64,000 nucleotides of DNA from Rhipicephalus microplus (Eukaryota; Arthropoda; Arachnida; Ixodida; Ixodidae). Where the stretch lies: NCBI RefSeq assembly GCF_043290135.1, contig NC_134702.1:86788817-86852816 (forward strand), written 5' to 3'. The notes beneath the pieces were generated by a model. It had not been told where the DNA came from. It ran no database searches and was given only the letters and a program-made list of their open reading frames with translations. Both the position numbers and the translations under genes were made by a program. Of the stretch, positions 1-12,935 are shown in pieces; positions within the stretch are counted from its first letter, which is position 1; the number at the start of each line of letters is the position of its first letter.

Positions 1-342
1 CGAACAAGGTTGGGAGTCCTTGTAGCGTTGGAAGGTTGGATGTCTCATGCGTTGGATTCTGAGTCGTGGCTGCGACAGACGCTTTGCTTCTAAAATGTGT
101 GCTTCTTGACGGATTGTGACGGCGTGATGCCTGCGGGCTGGCGGTATGCAAGAAGTGCTTCCGCATCTTTCTTGGCGTTTTCCATGGATTTGCGGTCTGT
201 GTAACTGCAGGCGCAGGGAGCGTCTCTGGCGACTTTTCTCTGTGCGAGAAAATTTGACGTCTTGGAATACTTTTTGGGTTAGAGATCTTATTTGCCGCTG
301 ATCTTCAATTGGTGAGTGTGCTTCCGTTGAATTTCACGTTCG
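1..342. other. No recognisable gene; edge of a retroelement remnant
   Basis: I see no open frame with recognisable content here. The stretch continues the GC-balanced composition of the gag-side remnant that follows and is probably the far part of the same decayed minus-strand element, cut by the window edge. This is inference from position only. Confidence 0.25.
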
Positions 343-1110
343 TCAATGCCTTCGTTGCAGTCTATTTTGTTGTCGCATGAAGTTACGCGCTTGGCAATGC
401 TTGCTTTGCTGATGCTGCTCAGGAGATGGCTGTAGTGGCAAGCCTTCCGGAATGGGACATTCATTTACTTTGAGGTTGGACGCGTCCTGTAGACAGCTGA
501 TGCATGGTGAGCAGGTTTCTTGCTTATCTGGAATGGCTGGTGATGCGCCATCATTGCTAGCCTGCTCTTCAGAGGTTTCTGTGACGTGGTTGATTACGGA
601 CGCTTCTGAAAGACAACTGTGTAAGAGGTTTGATGTATGAGTTGCTTCTGAATTGGTTCGATTCTTGGATTGGTGACCACTGCATGAGGATACCACATGT
701 GACATCGCATCACCAGGTTGAAAATGCAAATTTTGGCAAGTCTGCGGTACCGTGGAAATGAACTCTTGCGACAAAAAACATTCAGAGTTGACAGATAGTT
801 CATCAGGGGCTTCTTCGCGGCTCACTATGAGTGGTGCTTGCGCCAGGTAGCATGCGACGTTCAATGCGTCTGAGCCTTCTGTGTTTAGAGTTTCTGGTGG
901 CTCCGCACTGGACGGCAACATTGCATCAGGGGTAGATCGGTAAGGTTTTAGTTGTGAATGGCCCTCTTTCTGTACAACTAACGATGCAAGCTGTTCTGGT
1001 GCATGAATCTGGGTGGTAAGTCCAGGGCTTGGCGTAGCATCGTCCGAGCTCCGCATCTCGACCCCGACCATTGTGAGCATGCTAGATGTGAGATGGACAT
1101 TGTGAGTCAC
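343..1110 (-). pseudogene. Serine/glutamate-rich ORF downstream of the gag remnant
   Basis: A 255-aa open frame on the minus strand, rich in Ser, Glu, Pro and Gln, with no catalytic motif I can name. It lies just downstream, in the reading direction, of the minus-strand gag-like remnant at 1218-1787 and in another frame. It could therefore be a frameshifted linker of the same Ty3/gypsy element, between gag/protease and reverse transcriptase, where such low-complexity acidic stretches are common. No DTG or DSG protease motif and no zinc knuckle are visible. It could also be a chance ORF. The link to the retroelement rests only on position and orientation. Confidence 0.3.
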
Positions 1111-1217
1111 GAAAGAGCCAGCGATGGGAAACCAGGAGGCGGGCCAAGTCTGCGAGATGGGGAGTAAGCTGCTCCAATGCGTGAAGACTGATGTTTACTC
1201 TTTGAGTCATCTTGGCG

Positions 1218-1787
1218 TTATTTGGTATTTTCCCCATGTGTCAGCTCGTCTACCATGAACAAGGCGTCCTTACGACACAAATAGTGATCGTTAGGAGCCT
1301 TTGAAAAGCTGCGTCGTAGAAAACCAGGTGGTGGACCATGTATGTGAGACGAAGCGTGAAAGGCATCAGTAGAGTGAGCGACGTCTCGTGTCGTATGTTG
1401 GAGCGACGACTTTGAAAATACCGGCTTTCGTGAAGGGACACCTGCTGGAAAGCTATGTTCCTTGATCAATAAGCGTGGACTGTGACGGCCGCGTGTGGTT
1501 GTATGCAGATGGCCGGTAATGAGAAAGTCCTTGTCGTAGTCGTTAAAACGGGCAATCATCTCTTCTCTGATCTTTTGCCATGATTCGTCGTTTTCGAATA
1601 TTTGTATCAGGTAAAACTTAAATGCCTCACCGGAGATGTAGTCAGTGAAATTGGTGATCATTTCCCGTTCCGACCATGATGCAGCGGCGGCATGGAGCTC
1701 GAACAGGTTGAACCAGTCCTGTACGGGTCCGTCGTCTGCTGATTCGGTGTACTTAGGGATGTCAAGGTCGTCTGATGCTGCTGTCAT
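1218..1787 (-). pseudogene. gag: Ty3/gypsy-type gag remnant
   Basis: A 189-aa open frame on the minus strand. The first 85 or so residues look like the start of the capsid region of arthropod Ty3/gypsy Gag: an acidic leader, then W-x-x-x-F-E-x-H, a TNFTDYISGEA-like helix, FYLIQIF, and a WQKIREEMIARF helix. This pattern (hydrophobic helix, G-E-A, aromatic, W..(V/I)R..(L/M).(A/R)RF) is characteristic of retrotransposon Gag. After about residue 90 the similarity stops and the sequence becomes His/Ser/Pro-rich, with no CCHC knuckle, so Gag is truncated or frameshifted. The ATG at 1787 is a natural start because the upstream sequence is non-coding. The pol remnant at 2.4-5.1 kb is on the opposite strand, so the two are not one intact element. 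Confidence 0.65.
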
Positions 1788-2020
1788 GATGCTTGATGGT
1801 CTTGGTGGTCAGCGTTCTTCTGTGGTCCGCGTTCGGTCACTGCGTCTCGCTGAGGTCTTTGATGATGATGACTGGTCGATGAAGTGGCTGCCAGGTCTTC
1901 ATCCCGTCGACTCATGTGACGCTACGATGAATGGGAGACGTGGCCTGGCTCATACGCCATGTTTATTCTATCTCACTTCTTCCTTCTCTGCTTCTACCAA
2001 CCGTCGCTACCTTCTTACGT

Positions 2021-2023
<3 letters not shown>
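1788..2023 (-). other. Possible leader or LTR edge of the gag remnant
   Basis: Read on the minus strand, this segment precedes the gag-like ATG and contains an AATAAA-like element near 1965-1975, then sequence of the kind seen between a 5' LTR and gag. No second LTR copy is visible to define the boundary, so an LTR call is inference. It abuts the (TA)n tract. Confidence 0.3.

Positions 2024-2113
<90 letters not shown>
2024..2113. repeat. (TA)n microsatellite
   Basis: About 90 bp of alternating TA with one AAA interruption near 2077. It separates the minus-strand gag remnant from the plus-strand pol remnant. Long open frames across it (Tyr-Ile repeats) are artefacts. Confidence 0.97.
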
Positions 2114-2116
<3 letters not shown>

Positions 2117-2409
2117 GAGAAATATATATGCATGCCATCTTCTCATCTGTACATAATCTTGACACGGACTCACAGACGGATGGATAGATGCAGCGGCTAT
2201 CACCTCCACTGTCCCAGATGTCCTGCTGGGTAGCATTGATAACGTGTCTTTCATGGCTCTTTCGACACCGGCCAGCCATCATTGGGGCGCATGTCTGCAG
2301 TGTTTCATCGTATTGATACTGGTCATCACGCTCCCCTGTGACAGCGTCCCTTCCAAGTACCGCAGGCTGAACGCCGCGTTATTAGCGACAGCGTCGATGA
2401 TAAGCTCGA

Positions 2410-3050
2410 ACATAGCGTGATTCAGGAGTCGAACAGTCCCTTGTTCTCTTCTCTCGCACCGGTGGGGAAAAAGACAGTTCGATAAGATTTTGCGTTAACT
2501 ACCAACAGTTAAACAACATTACACGAAACGATGTTAATCTCGTATACCCTACACTGACGACGCCCTGGACTGCCTTTAAGGAGCCGAGTATTTCTCATCC
2601 CAGTATCTGCGCTCAGGCTACCGGAAAGTGTCCATGACTGATGCCGACTGTCGGAAAACAGTGTTTGTTACCTCTGACGGTTTAGACGAGTTTAACGTAA
2701 TGCATTTCGGCATTTGAAACGCGCATGCCATCTTCGAGAGAATGATGAACGCCATTCTGCAAGGCATTAAGGGAGACCTGCATATGCTAATTATATGATA
2801 TAGCGGTCTTGATATAGTGGTCATATAGCCGCTTATATGATATAGCGGTTTTACGTCTGATATCACTCGCCTTGAGCAAGCTCTCAAGTGCCTCACTAAC
2901 ACCTGCTTACAGTTTTACCTTAAAGAAATGCCATTTTGGCGCCCATCAGCTTACCATCCTTGGCCACGTCGTCTACAAAGCAAGAATTTCGCCAGGTCTT
3001 GGCAAACTTCAAACGGTTGTGGAATATCTAAGCCCAGCACTTTAAAGGAA
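2410..3050 (+). pseudogene. Reverse transcriptase domain remnant (Ty3/gypsy)
   Basis: Visible signatures in shifting frames are an RFCVNYQQLN block near 2490 (consensus RFCVDYRxLN) and a DALDCL-like helix near 2555. Next comes LRSGYRKVSM near 2605 (consensus LRSGYWQI) and a KTVFVTSDGLDEFNVM block near 2650 (consensus KTAFVTPDGLYEFxVM), then FERMMNAILQGIKG near 2735. At the catalytic YxDD position the sequence reads C-I-C-stop-L-Y-D, so the active site is lost. Beyond it CHFGAHQLTILGHVV (about 2930-2975) marks the connection region. Local repeats of a GATATAGCGGT-type unit at 2792-2852 sit exactly on the former active site. Non-functional. Confidence 0.85.
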
Positions 3051-3237
3051 CTCTGAAGCTTCATAAGGTTTTCCTCATACTTTTGGTCCTTCATCCGCAA
3101 TTTCGCTTCCATTATATCCCCCTTGACACAGCCTCTCCCCAGCCGCAATGACATCTCAGCTTGGAATACCAATTGCGATGCGTTACTTACTACCCTCCGT
3201 TAACGCTTCACGCCTCCTTCAATTCTGAAAGAGGCGT

Positions 3238-3293
3238 GATCTTTACGCGCCTACAGAATTCGATCCACTACGATCTTTACGCGCCTACAGAAA
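3238..3293 (+). repeat. Short tandem duplication inside the pol remnant
   Basis: A 21-bp segment (GATCTTTACGCGCCTACAGAA type) occurs at 3238-3258 and again at 3273-3293 with an intervening spacer. It lies just before the RNase H aspartate-bearing strand and contributes to the frameshift there. Confidence 0.8.
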
Positions 3294-3605
3294 TACATAC
3301 GGACGGTATTGATGTCATCCTTGGCGCGGTATTCACTCAGAGAATCCGACTTAGGCGAGTACGCAATGCCAGTTGTACCCTCACAAAGGCGAAGTCAAAT
3401 TACTCCGTCACAGAAAGCACTGTTCAGCGATTGCTTGGGCAATCGGCAAATTTTGCATCTACCTCTATGGACGTCAGCTTGATGTTGTTACCGACTATCA
3501 CGTCCTTAAAACACCCGCCTGGACGCCTCACTTGCTGCGCTTTACGATTACAAGAGTATGATTATAATTGTGATTTATCGCTCTGTACGAAAGAACTCGG
3601 ACACT
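3270..3605 (+). pseudogene. RNase H domain remnant (Ty3/gypsy)
   Basis: The first catalytic strand appears as IHTDGIDVILGAVFTQ (consensus xxTDASxxGIGAVLxQ), so the Asp is retained. A shifted frame gives NYSVTE, then KHCSAIAWAIGKFCIYLYGRQ and VVTDYHVL, corresponding to the family NYSxTExECLAIVWAxxKFRxYLYGRxFxVxTDHxxL. Another shift gives PPGRLTCCALRLQEYDY, matching the (P/S)GRLARWALxLQEYD end of the domain. Catalytic residues are partly present, but at least two frameshifts separate them. Confidence 0.85.
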
Positions 3606-3689
3606 GACGCCCTATCTCGATCGCCGCTATATATACCTTACGACTTTGCCGGCTCACCAGCCTGCACTTGTCAGCGCATAGATCCTTAG

Positions 3690-4560
3690 ATGGCTTCTCT
3701 GCTTGGCATTTTTCTCCCTAACCCCCCAACTCCGTCTCACGCACCCTTCGTCATCAAGTCTAACACTTCGCACTTCGGGAAGGCTTGCTGTATATCGTCG
3801 CAATCACCTGACCGACAGCCGTATGTGGCTCCTTGTGGTTCCCGTCATTTGCGCGCGGACATTTGCAGCGCCTTTCACGACAACCTTCAGTGCAGTCACG
3901 CTCACACGTTCAAGACGTACTCGCGTTTTTGCCTGAGGTACTACTGGTAAGGTATGTATCGATACGTTCACCGGTACGTTCAGTCGTGCCCTGCCTATCA
4001 ACATTGCAAGGTTCCTACTCACAGCACTGCTGGTTCTCTATAGCCACTGCCCTGCACTGCCCGGTCTTTCGACCACGTCGGCTTCAATCTCTCTGGTCCA
4101 CCACCGACCACTATTGACGGCAACCGCTGGATAATAGTCGTCAATGACCACCTCACGGGATACGCAGAAACATGTGCGCTACCAGCCGCCAACGCGAAAG
4201 ACATCACTTGGTTCGTTCTTGGTGATCTCATTTTGTGCCATGGTGCTCCACGTAAATTACTTGGCAACCGTGGCCACGTCTCTCTTTCAAGTGCCATTGA
4301 AGTTCTGCTAAAAGAATGCCACGTTGTACACCGCACTGCTTCCGCGTACCATGGATCCTCAAACTAACGGCATGACGGAACGCTTCAATTGTACCCTTGC
4401 CGACATGCTGGTGATTTACACGTCCAAAGACCACACACACTGGAACCACGTACTCCCTTACGTCACCTAAGCTTACAACTCTGCGTCCCAAACTACCATA
4501 GGCTTTTCTTCCTTTTTTCTCTTGTATGAACGCCAACCGTCATGTTCAATAGACACGATT
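3690..4560 (+). pseudogene. Integrase remnant with two catalytic Asp positions changed
   Basis: An LAVYRRNHL...LLVVP stretch (3770-3850) is the usual linker before the zinc-binding region, of which TFSAVTLTRSRRTR and YYW remain in shifted frames. The core then reads FDHVGFNLSGP (from about 4067), RWIIVVNDHLTGYAET and HGAPRKLLGNRGH, followed by MTERFN (about 4371) and HVLPYVT. In the family the first catalytic Asp sits in GxDLxGP and the second in (T)DRG. Here both positions are Asn. The Glu in TERxN is retained. A frameshift and an in-frame stop after HVLPYVT add further damage. Non-functional. Confidence 0.85.
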
Positions 4561-4609
4561 CGGCACTACCAACCAACCGGACGTTTCTGAAGACAAACCA
4601 TCTCTCAAG

Positions 4610-4970
4610 CCGTTGCTAACGCCGAAGAATGCCGTAAACTGGCTCGCTCGTTCACCAAGCAAGATAAGTCGTGCCAAAAATTCTTTTATAACATCTCTGC
4701 GTCTGATGCCCATTACTCCTCGGTAACGCTGGTTTAGCTCTTGGTCCTGTCTACAACTCTCGGACTTTCCCCCAAGCTTTAGTCACAGCACCAAGGTCCT
4801 TGCCGTATACTGAAACAGACATCTCCCGCAAACTACGTCATCGAGCCGGTAGACCCATCGCCCGATCATCGCTGCCGAGGGCACGAAACAGCTCGCGTCA
4901 TGCGAGTTAAACCCTCCTACTACCCACCTATTCAACTTTTCATAAACGCCTCCCTGGGCGCCACCATAGC
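4610..4970 (+). pseudogene. C-terminal end of the gypsy pol remnant
   Basis: A stretch reading AEECRKLARSFTKQD, then a damaged GPYRI(L)-like strand near 4793 and NYVIEPVD ... MRVKPSYYPP near 4825-4925, matches the chromo-like or GPY/F tail of arthropod gypsy integrases (typically ...YEVxP...VHVxRxKPYxxP). It confirms that the element runs 5' to 3' on the plus strand up to about 4970. Confidence 0.7.
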
Positions 4971-5135
4971 CCTCCTCGGGCTGTGCAAATTGGCACGTCC
5001 CCTCGAAAATGCACTGACAACGCTGCGTCCTTAGCCTTTGTACTCCCGCGCACAGCCTATCATGGCGGTGCTTTTTTTCCTTCCTGTGAAAAGGTGAAAA
5101 GGTGTATACCGTCTTTTCCATGAGTCAGGAGCAGG

Positions 5136-7255
<2,120 letters not shown>

Positions 7256-7259
7256 CCGT

Positions 7260-7395
7260 ATAGATAGAGAAAAAAATCAAAGGAAAGGAGGTTAAACAGG
7301 TTGAACCCGGTTTTCTACACTACGCCAGGGAAGAGGGGAAAAATAAAGGAATAGAAGAAACTAAATAAATAGAAGAATAAAAGAATAGAAGAAAC
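7260..7395. repeat. Interspersed tick-repeat fragment (AAAGGAAAGGAGGTTAA type)
   Basis: Contains AAAGGAAAGGAGGTTAA followed by an AACCCGG segment and a purine-rich, AATAAA-like tail. A related AAAGGAAAGGAGGGAGGTTAACCAG stretch (given here only in part) occurs at about 47326-47355, so this is a dispersed repeat and not unique DNA. It resembles the 3' end of a retroposon, but I cannot name the family. Confidence 0.5.
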
Positions 7396-7401
7396 GGAGT
7401 A

Positions 7402-7433
7402 CTAAATAACATGCTAGAACGCATGTTATTTAG
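7402..7433. repeat. Perfect 13-bp inverted repeat with 6-nt loop
   Basis: Arm CTAAATAACATGC at 7402-7414, loop TAGAAC, complementary arm at 7421-7433. The arms match exactly. No U-run follows, so it does not look like a terminator. Function unknown. Confidence 0.85.
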
Positions 7434-7829
7434 AAAGCCATCAAACTCTGTTCCGTCAGATAGTATGGGTTTACTTCGATTGTCCTAAGTGACGCACACT
7501 GCAATGCATGATGTGAAAGAAGGTTTGAAAGAACTGGCTCCAAGTTGTCCAGAACTTGCAGTGCGCTTCAAGCTGATGCTGTTGTCAATCCAGTGAAGAG
7601 TTTGCACATTGTGCAAATCAACAACCTAAACACAGCTATATCACGCAGCTCATCTAAGCGGTGGTTCTAAGTTGAATACTGTGCGTTTCTCTGTGGGCGC
7701 CCCGTGACGGTGAGGACGGCCACTCGACACCTGCCGCCACTTTCTTCCCTGCGTCTTTTGAAATCTCCGAATGTAGCACATTGGTTGGTTGGGGTCGTAG
7801 CATAATCAGCGATGGTAGCTGCCGAGAAA

Positions 7830-8890
7830 GAGAAGTCAGGTGCTCCGCTGTATTACATGATGGTCAAGATTGGGCAGAGCAGCATTCTTATACACCTTCG
7901 TCGGTCGGTGTAACGTCTTTTTCGGTTTCTGACAATATCGTCGGCTAGTTTCTTTGTGGTGCCCTTCTTCACCATCTGTTTGATTACGCTCTACTCTTTC
8001 TTCACTGCCGAACAGTATCTTGATCAATTTTCATGCGATTCACGGCAGTTGAGACGTGTCAGGGCAGTTGATCTGCAGAATTCTGCACTGTGGTGCTCTG
8101 CGCATTCGGGGCAAAGCACTTCGTACCTGAAAACTTCACTCACGTGACCGATTTTCTGGCACTTGCGTCGTTGTATTGGTTTTGGTGTAAATTGGGTGTA
8201 TTGGTTTCAGTTTCGTGTTGAAAGTGTCCTACCTTCACGTGGGATGGCAAAGTGTCGCTTCTAAACAGAATATTCACGCTGGGCGACATAATCAAGCGTG
8301 ATACATGAACCAAGTTTGTGTAATCACTTGCTTCCTTAATCAGCATCAGAAGATTGGACAAGAAAGGATGATGTGTACATGGTATTTTGCATCAACCACC
8401 ATGTCCTTTCTCAGTAGAATATCAGTTTTTATCTGGATTTCATCCAGGTCTTTGATGCAGGTCAGAGATAAAATAGACAACTAGGGTCTTCTGTTGACGT
8501 CTAAGACATTCTTGCGGTGGTTCATGCGTACATCCTTGATTTTGTTTGGCACCAAAGACTCGGGGTTTTGCGAGGTGCTCTGCCCATTGAGGTTTCCCAT
8601 GTTTTCTGATGGCACGACTGTCAAAAATAATACGGTATAGTTATGGAAGACCCCTTCTGCTTCACCGCAGGTGTGAACAAAGGTGATGAATCTTCGAGCG
8701 ATGTTTGTTTCAGTTTACGACTGTAAACTGGGCTGAAGTCATCGTTGGAGTCGTCACTGCTCGCCAAATACAGTTCGGTGGACTCACTGTCGACGTAGTT
8801 GTGTTCTCTGGTCCACTTCCTCGAGGCGCTTGCCATAGTTGGCGGTATGCCTAGAGGGTGCGCAAGTGAGTCTAATACCAGCGTGTCCAC
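7830..8890 (-). pseudogene. LINE ORF1 (gag-like) remnant with CCHC-knuckle traces
   Basis: Read on the minus strand from 8890, this shows an acidic Ser-rich N-terminus (8621-8890, ESTELYLASSDDSNDDFSP), an IKDVRMNHRKNVLDV strand near 8545, and a DTLPSHVKVGHF block near 8245. Shifted frames then give C-x-K-IGHVSE, VLCPECAEHHSAEFC (about 8090) and a KQMVKKGTTKKLADDIVRNRKRR-like basic tail near 7950. The order (acidic leader, RRM-like strand, HVKVGHFRH, CCHC knuckles, basic tail) is that of ORF1 in arthropod Jockey/R1/I-type LINEs. Multiple frameshifts and stops make it non-functional. No ORF2 follows, so it is a broken copy. Confidence 0.75.
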
Positions 8891-10101
8891 TTAAAATACC
8901 GCTGGCTATGCGTGTAACGTAAAATATCAGCAAAAACTGTCACCCAGGAAAGAAAGCACTGTGCCAGAGGCACACTTAGTCGTTTACAAGGAAATCGATA
9001 GTGACCGGCTATGGGTATGGTGCCATGAATAGTCTTCCAAAGCACAAGATAAAAAAAAAAGACAAAGAAGCATTCTACTGCGTAGGAGCACACTGAAAGG
9101 TGTGCCACTCTATTAGGTAACATTTCTTTATTATGTATGAATCAATATCACACCCGCGTCTGAACGACAAGAAATGGCAAGACGAAAGGGCGCGTATTGC
9201 GTAGTACACGGGTTGACGGTCCAGATCAGATTGCGTTTTCATATCCAAACCAAGGCCGGGCCAGTTCATTTTCGGTGCCATTTAAACGGGTGGGTTGCGA
9301 GAGTCAAGATACCAAATCCAATTCAGAACACCCCGTTCCATTAAACAAAATGCCCACGTTGATGCGATGAAAAAGTATGTAAGAATACATACGCACGCAG
9401 AAGAAAGGAATCGAGCGTCTGTTCAAAACGTTTTTGCTTCCCGTAGGCACCAACATTACCTAACAAAATTACTTGCCTTAGAGTGAGTGACAGATCAATT
9501 TTACGACCTTCGCGAGCCGTTTATTGAACGTCTGTGCAAACAGTGTTGAAAAAGAAGGCTGTAGTACCAAGGAGATAAGACCTCCTTGTGTTCGCTGGAA
9601 ACTCAATTCCGCGAGGGCGCACAGCCCATGGCCGAGTTTTTACCGCCACCGATATGAACAACGTGAAATGGCACACCGTAGGGGCAAATATCACAGCAAG
9701 GCTTGGCGATCCAGATCAGATTGCGTTAGCATATCAAAAACCAGACCTGGCCCTTACATTCCCTCTTCATTAGACCAGGTAGAGCGAGAACTCATATGAC
9801 AAATGTTATACGTAACACATAAATTCACATGGAGAAATACATACAAAAGTGTGCAAAATTATACAGTCAGACGAAAAAAAAAGAGACATTCTCCACACAT
9901 CATTTCTAAGTCATTATCCCCGGAGGCCAAATTCATTTTCCACGAATGCTAACATGCCCCAATGAAACGAAACGCCTGAGAATGTTGGTCGGGTGAGTTT
10001 TCCAACTTTTACGAAGCCTTTATCGAACGATGAAGCGAGCATACTTTAATGACGGGATAGGAGACTGTGATATTAGACCACAACATACGTCTTTCTTTTG
10101 T
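8891..10101. repeat. No gene; contains a diverged direct repeat
   Basis: A segment at about 9216-9270 (TCCAGATCAGATTGCGTT core) recurs at about 9706-9763 in the same orientation with roughly 80 percent identity by eye, spaced about 490 bp. Both copies end in a GGCC-rich element. Nothing else coding is evident. The repeat may be an old local duplication or two copies of one dispersed repeat. Confidence 0.45.
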
Positions 10102-10118
10102 GGGGGGGGGGGGGGGGG
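10102..10118. repeat. G17 homopolymer
   Basis: An uninterrupted run of 17 G. It is a potential G-quadruplex former and a likely sequencing-length error site. Confidence 0.95.
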
Positions 10119-11940
10119 CACTCAATTCTGTTAGAACGTATCAGTTGTACGGTTAAATTTGCACCGTAGAAAAACAAGACTCAGCCAACACCTGCTCACC
10201 CTAGCGCGTGTTTTGGCAGCCCTATAAACAGCCTGGGAGAATGGCGAACGTGCCCTGAAATGCGCGCCAGGTGCAGCGTATATGCGATGTGCTCGTATGT
10301 ACCCGAAGCTTTTATGAAAGTGAATTTTTTTCCAACCCGGCAAGATAGCGGCTGGGAGAGAGGCTGAAGCATCCAGGTTTGCAAAACCCACGAGCCCACT
10401 GTGTGTAGCTTCCGGCGTGAAGTGGACTTCGAATTGTACGTGTGGCATGTTTCTCAGTAAACGCTTCTCGCTGAATGAGAGTATACGGGCTGCGTTGATA
10501 TATAGTTTCCGCGAATGACTCCGATGAACTGACTCGGAGGGACAGGTATAATTTCCGCTTGCATAAGGCTCATTAGTAAAACGCCAGTCTTAATGCAGCC
10601 AGCCCTCTTTTCAAAACAGTACAGTGTATGGAACTATTTAAAGCCACAGGCCGACTTATACGCAGCCAACGGTATTTCGACAGCCATTGAGGCAACTACC
10701 CTATTGCCGGAGGGTGGGATAGAAGATTGTTGCGAGGGAGGCTGTAACTAAGTTAGGTTCCGTATGGTTATAGCAAACGAGTGCTTACGAGTGCGTCCAG
10801 TACGCCACGGAACTATGGTAAGGGTTTCTAAGTTAGGTATGCGCCAGTATACGTTAAGACGATGTTCGAGGCACATGGGAGTGGAATTTATGGTAATAAA
10901 GAACGCAGGCTAAGATAGCATGTTCCACCATGCCTATACGCTTTGGCAAGGGAGCCCTAGTTTGCTGCCTGTCAGATAGCTTCGTTGTGAGCAATACGAC
11001 CTAAAGACATCAGCTTCGTTTTTATAAAAACGCTGCCGACTAACTTGCGAGTTACTGAGGAAACTCTCACTACCGAAGAAACTAGCATAACTAATGATAC
11101 GAAATTCGCCATGTATCTGCATGCTTCACTGAAAATGTCGTCGAAAGGCCATAGTCTTCTGCCAGCTGTACATGAGTTCAGGTCTCATCTGCGCGAGATA
11201 TGGCGCGACGTTAGAGTTACTATATATGCTACATTTAGGTATGCAAGGTGGCATATGAAGCAACTCTAGCACGACGCGACTTACAGACGCTATCTGACAG
11301 TGGCATCGGAAAACATGAGCTTAGGCAGAATTCAGGACCACTGCCAGGTGGCAGCATCACACGTCGGCAGATGAATTTTCGTGCATAGCGTCGCATTATA
11401 ATCGTGCATAGCGTCCTATTTTCAGCGCTGTCTATGGAACACTGTGGTCTGGTGAACTGCGTATAAACATTTTCTGTCAAAGGAACACGAAACCTAATAC
11501 TTACGTATTAGGTGGTGTGTCGTACTACTTAGAAAAATGTTCACCAGTATGAATGCAGCCACCAGTTCAACATGGCTGGCCATTAAACAACTGCTTAAAG
11601 TTTCCGGATGGCTGAATCGTGTGACAGAGAGACAGACAGGCGGGCAGACAGCCCAAAATTTCTGCGTTCAGGTATCCCAAGAAAGACCATTGTCTTTAAA
11701 CGTTTGCAAGCCCCAGGAATTCCTTTATCTAAAACCCCTTTGAGATCACGGCTGGTTGTCTTTTAGAATATGTAACAAATACCAATCAACAAGGCCTCTT
11801 GTAATTGAACAAGGTCGCTGGTTTCTTTTTCAAATAAAATACCAACTGATTCGCTTCTGGTTCGAACCCTATAGTATTGATTTCCAAGCCGTCTCCTTAA
11901 TGCGCACAATACTGCAACCAGAATTATTATGGCCAACCCG
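10119..11940. other. No recognisable gene; weak repeat signals
   Basis: Two small structures are visible. Imperfect inverted arms occur around 11203-11219 and 11263-11280 (GCGACG..TAGAGTT against AACTCTAGC..GACGCG). A 12-nt GTGCATAGCGTC element is duplicated near 11381 and 11404. Chance ORFs only. Confidence 0.4.
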
Positions 11941-11943
11941 CCC

Positions 11944-12010
11944 TATAGCACAGTAGCTCAGTGGTTGACACCTACGACTTGGAAGTTGGCCTTGTCTTAT
12001 GCATGTGAGA
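11944..12010 (+). repeat. tRNA-like head with good A box, possible SINE fragment
   Basis: The segment CACAGTAGCTCAGTGGTTGA carries a strong A-box match (TAGCTCAGTGG). No convincing B box (GGTTCGANNCC) follows at the expected distance, so this is not a working tRNA gene. It may be the head of a decayed tRNA-derived SINE. Confidence 0.35.
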
Positions 12011-12922
12011 CTGTTTTCTTGGTTCATGTAGAATTTACAAAGAAAACAAATGCTTTTTATTTTGACAGCCTTTGACAGTGTCAAACTTATGACGTCCTGG
12101 TATTATGTAATCACACATAAAACTTTATTCTTTAATACTTGACGTTCTCGCCGTTGCGACCCGCTGTAGCCCCTTTCCGCGTTTGGTGAAGCATCGGTAA
12201 GTCCTTCGCCTAAATAACACGCGCCTCTCACGTTCTCAGACGACGTGTCGATAGCTCTCGCATATAAGCTGCTTTCCAGACGATCTTACCACTCGTTACA
12301 AAAATATACAATTGCCCACGAACTCAGCGGTGGTGGCAAATTTAACGACGTCGTTTAACACCAACGGGTTCAGCCAGCCCAGATACTTCGTGTTTCCGGC
12401 GTGACACTATCGTGTGACGGTGTGGGCGAAAGGATGACGACGTTGCCGCCGAAAGGCAGGAAATGGACACGACGAACGGAAATGACCTAGGCGTCCGGCA
12501 ACGTGACCTCGCCTTTACGTTGCTTTTCCCATCGCGCCTCCGCTACATTTCTCGTGGCTCTTGTGTCTCGCACGCAACGCGTGACGCCTGGCCAGCTACG
12601 CTGTTAAGCTTTCTCGAATGAGTAGCTTTTCCTTATTTCTTGAAGGCGACGAGAAATAAGTGCTGCGATGGTTGCTGCAACTGGCTCGTATAGCTACGGG
12701 AGGGAAGGGTCCGCTTGCTGAATACATTGACTACTTTGATTAATTCTTTTCGGTAGAACACCCAACCTCCATCAAAATTTGAGGGAGGGTGGTGGGGACT
12801 TAGATACTTTCAGCCGGTGGCGTAGCCAGAGAGTGCTACACCATGCCCGTGCTCCTCACCTAGAAATTTATTTAACCATGGCATACAGAGCTGAAAGTCA
12901 CCCTTTTAAAAGTTTGCCTCCG
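12011..12922. other. No recognisable gene
   Basis: Slightly more CpG-rich around 12180-12560 than its surroundings, with no coherent reading frame. I see nothing I can assign. Confidence 0.5.
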
Positions 12923-12935
12923 CCCCCCCCCCCCC
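12923..12935. repeat. C13 homopolymer
   Basis: Thirteen C followed by a pyrimidine-rich stretch. A 114-aa open frame around it is low complexity and not convincing. Confidence 0.9.

Noticed and set aside
2007..2282. Open frames of 79-100 aa over the (TA)n tract
   Set aside because: They encode Tyr-Ile repeats from a microsatellite.
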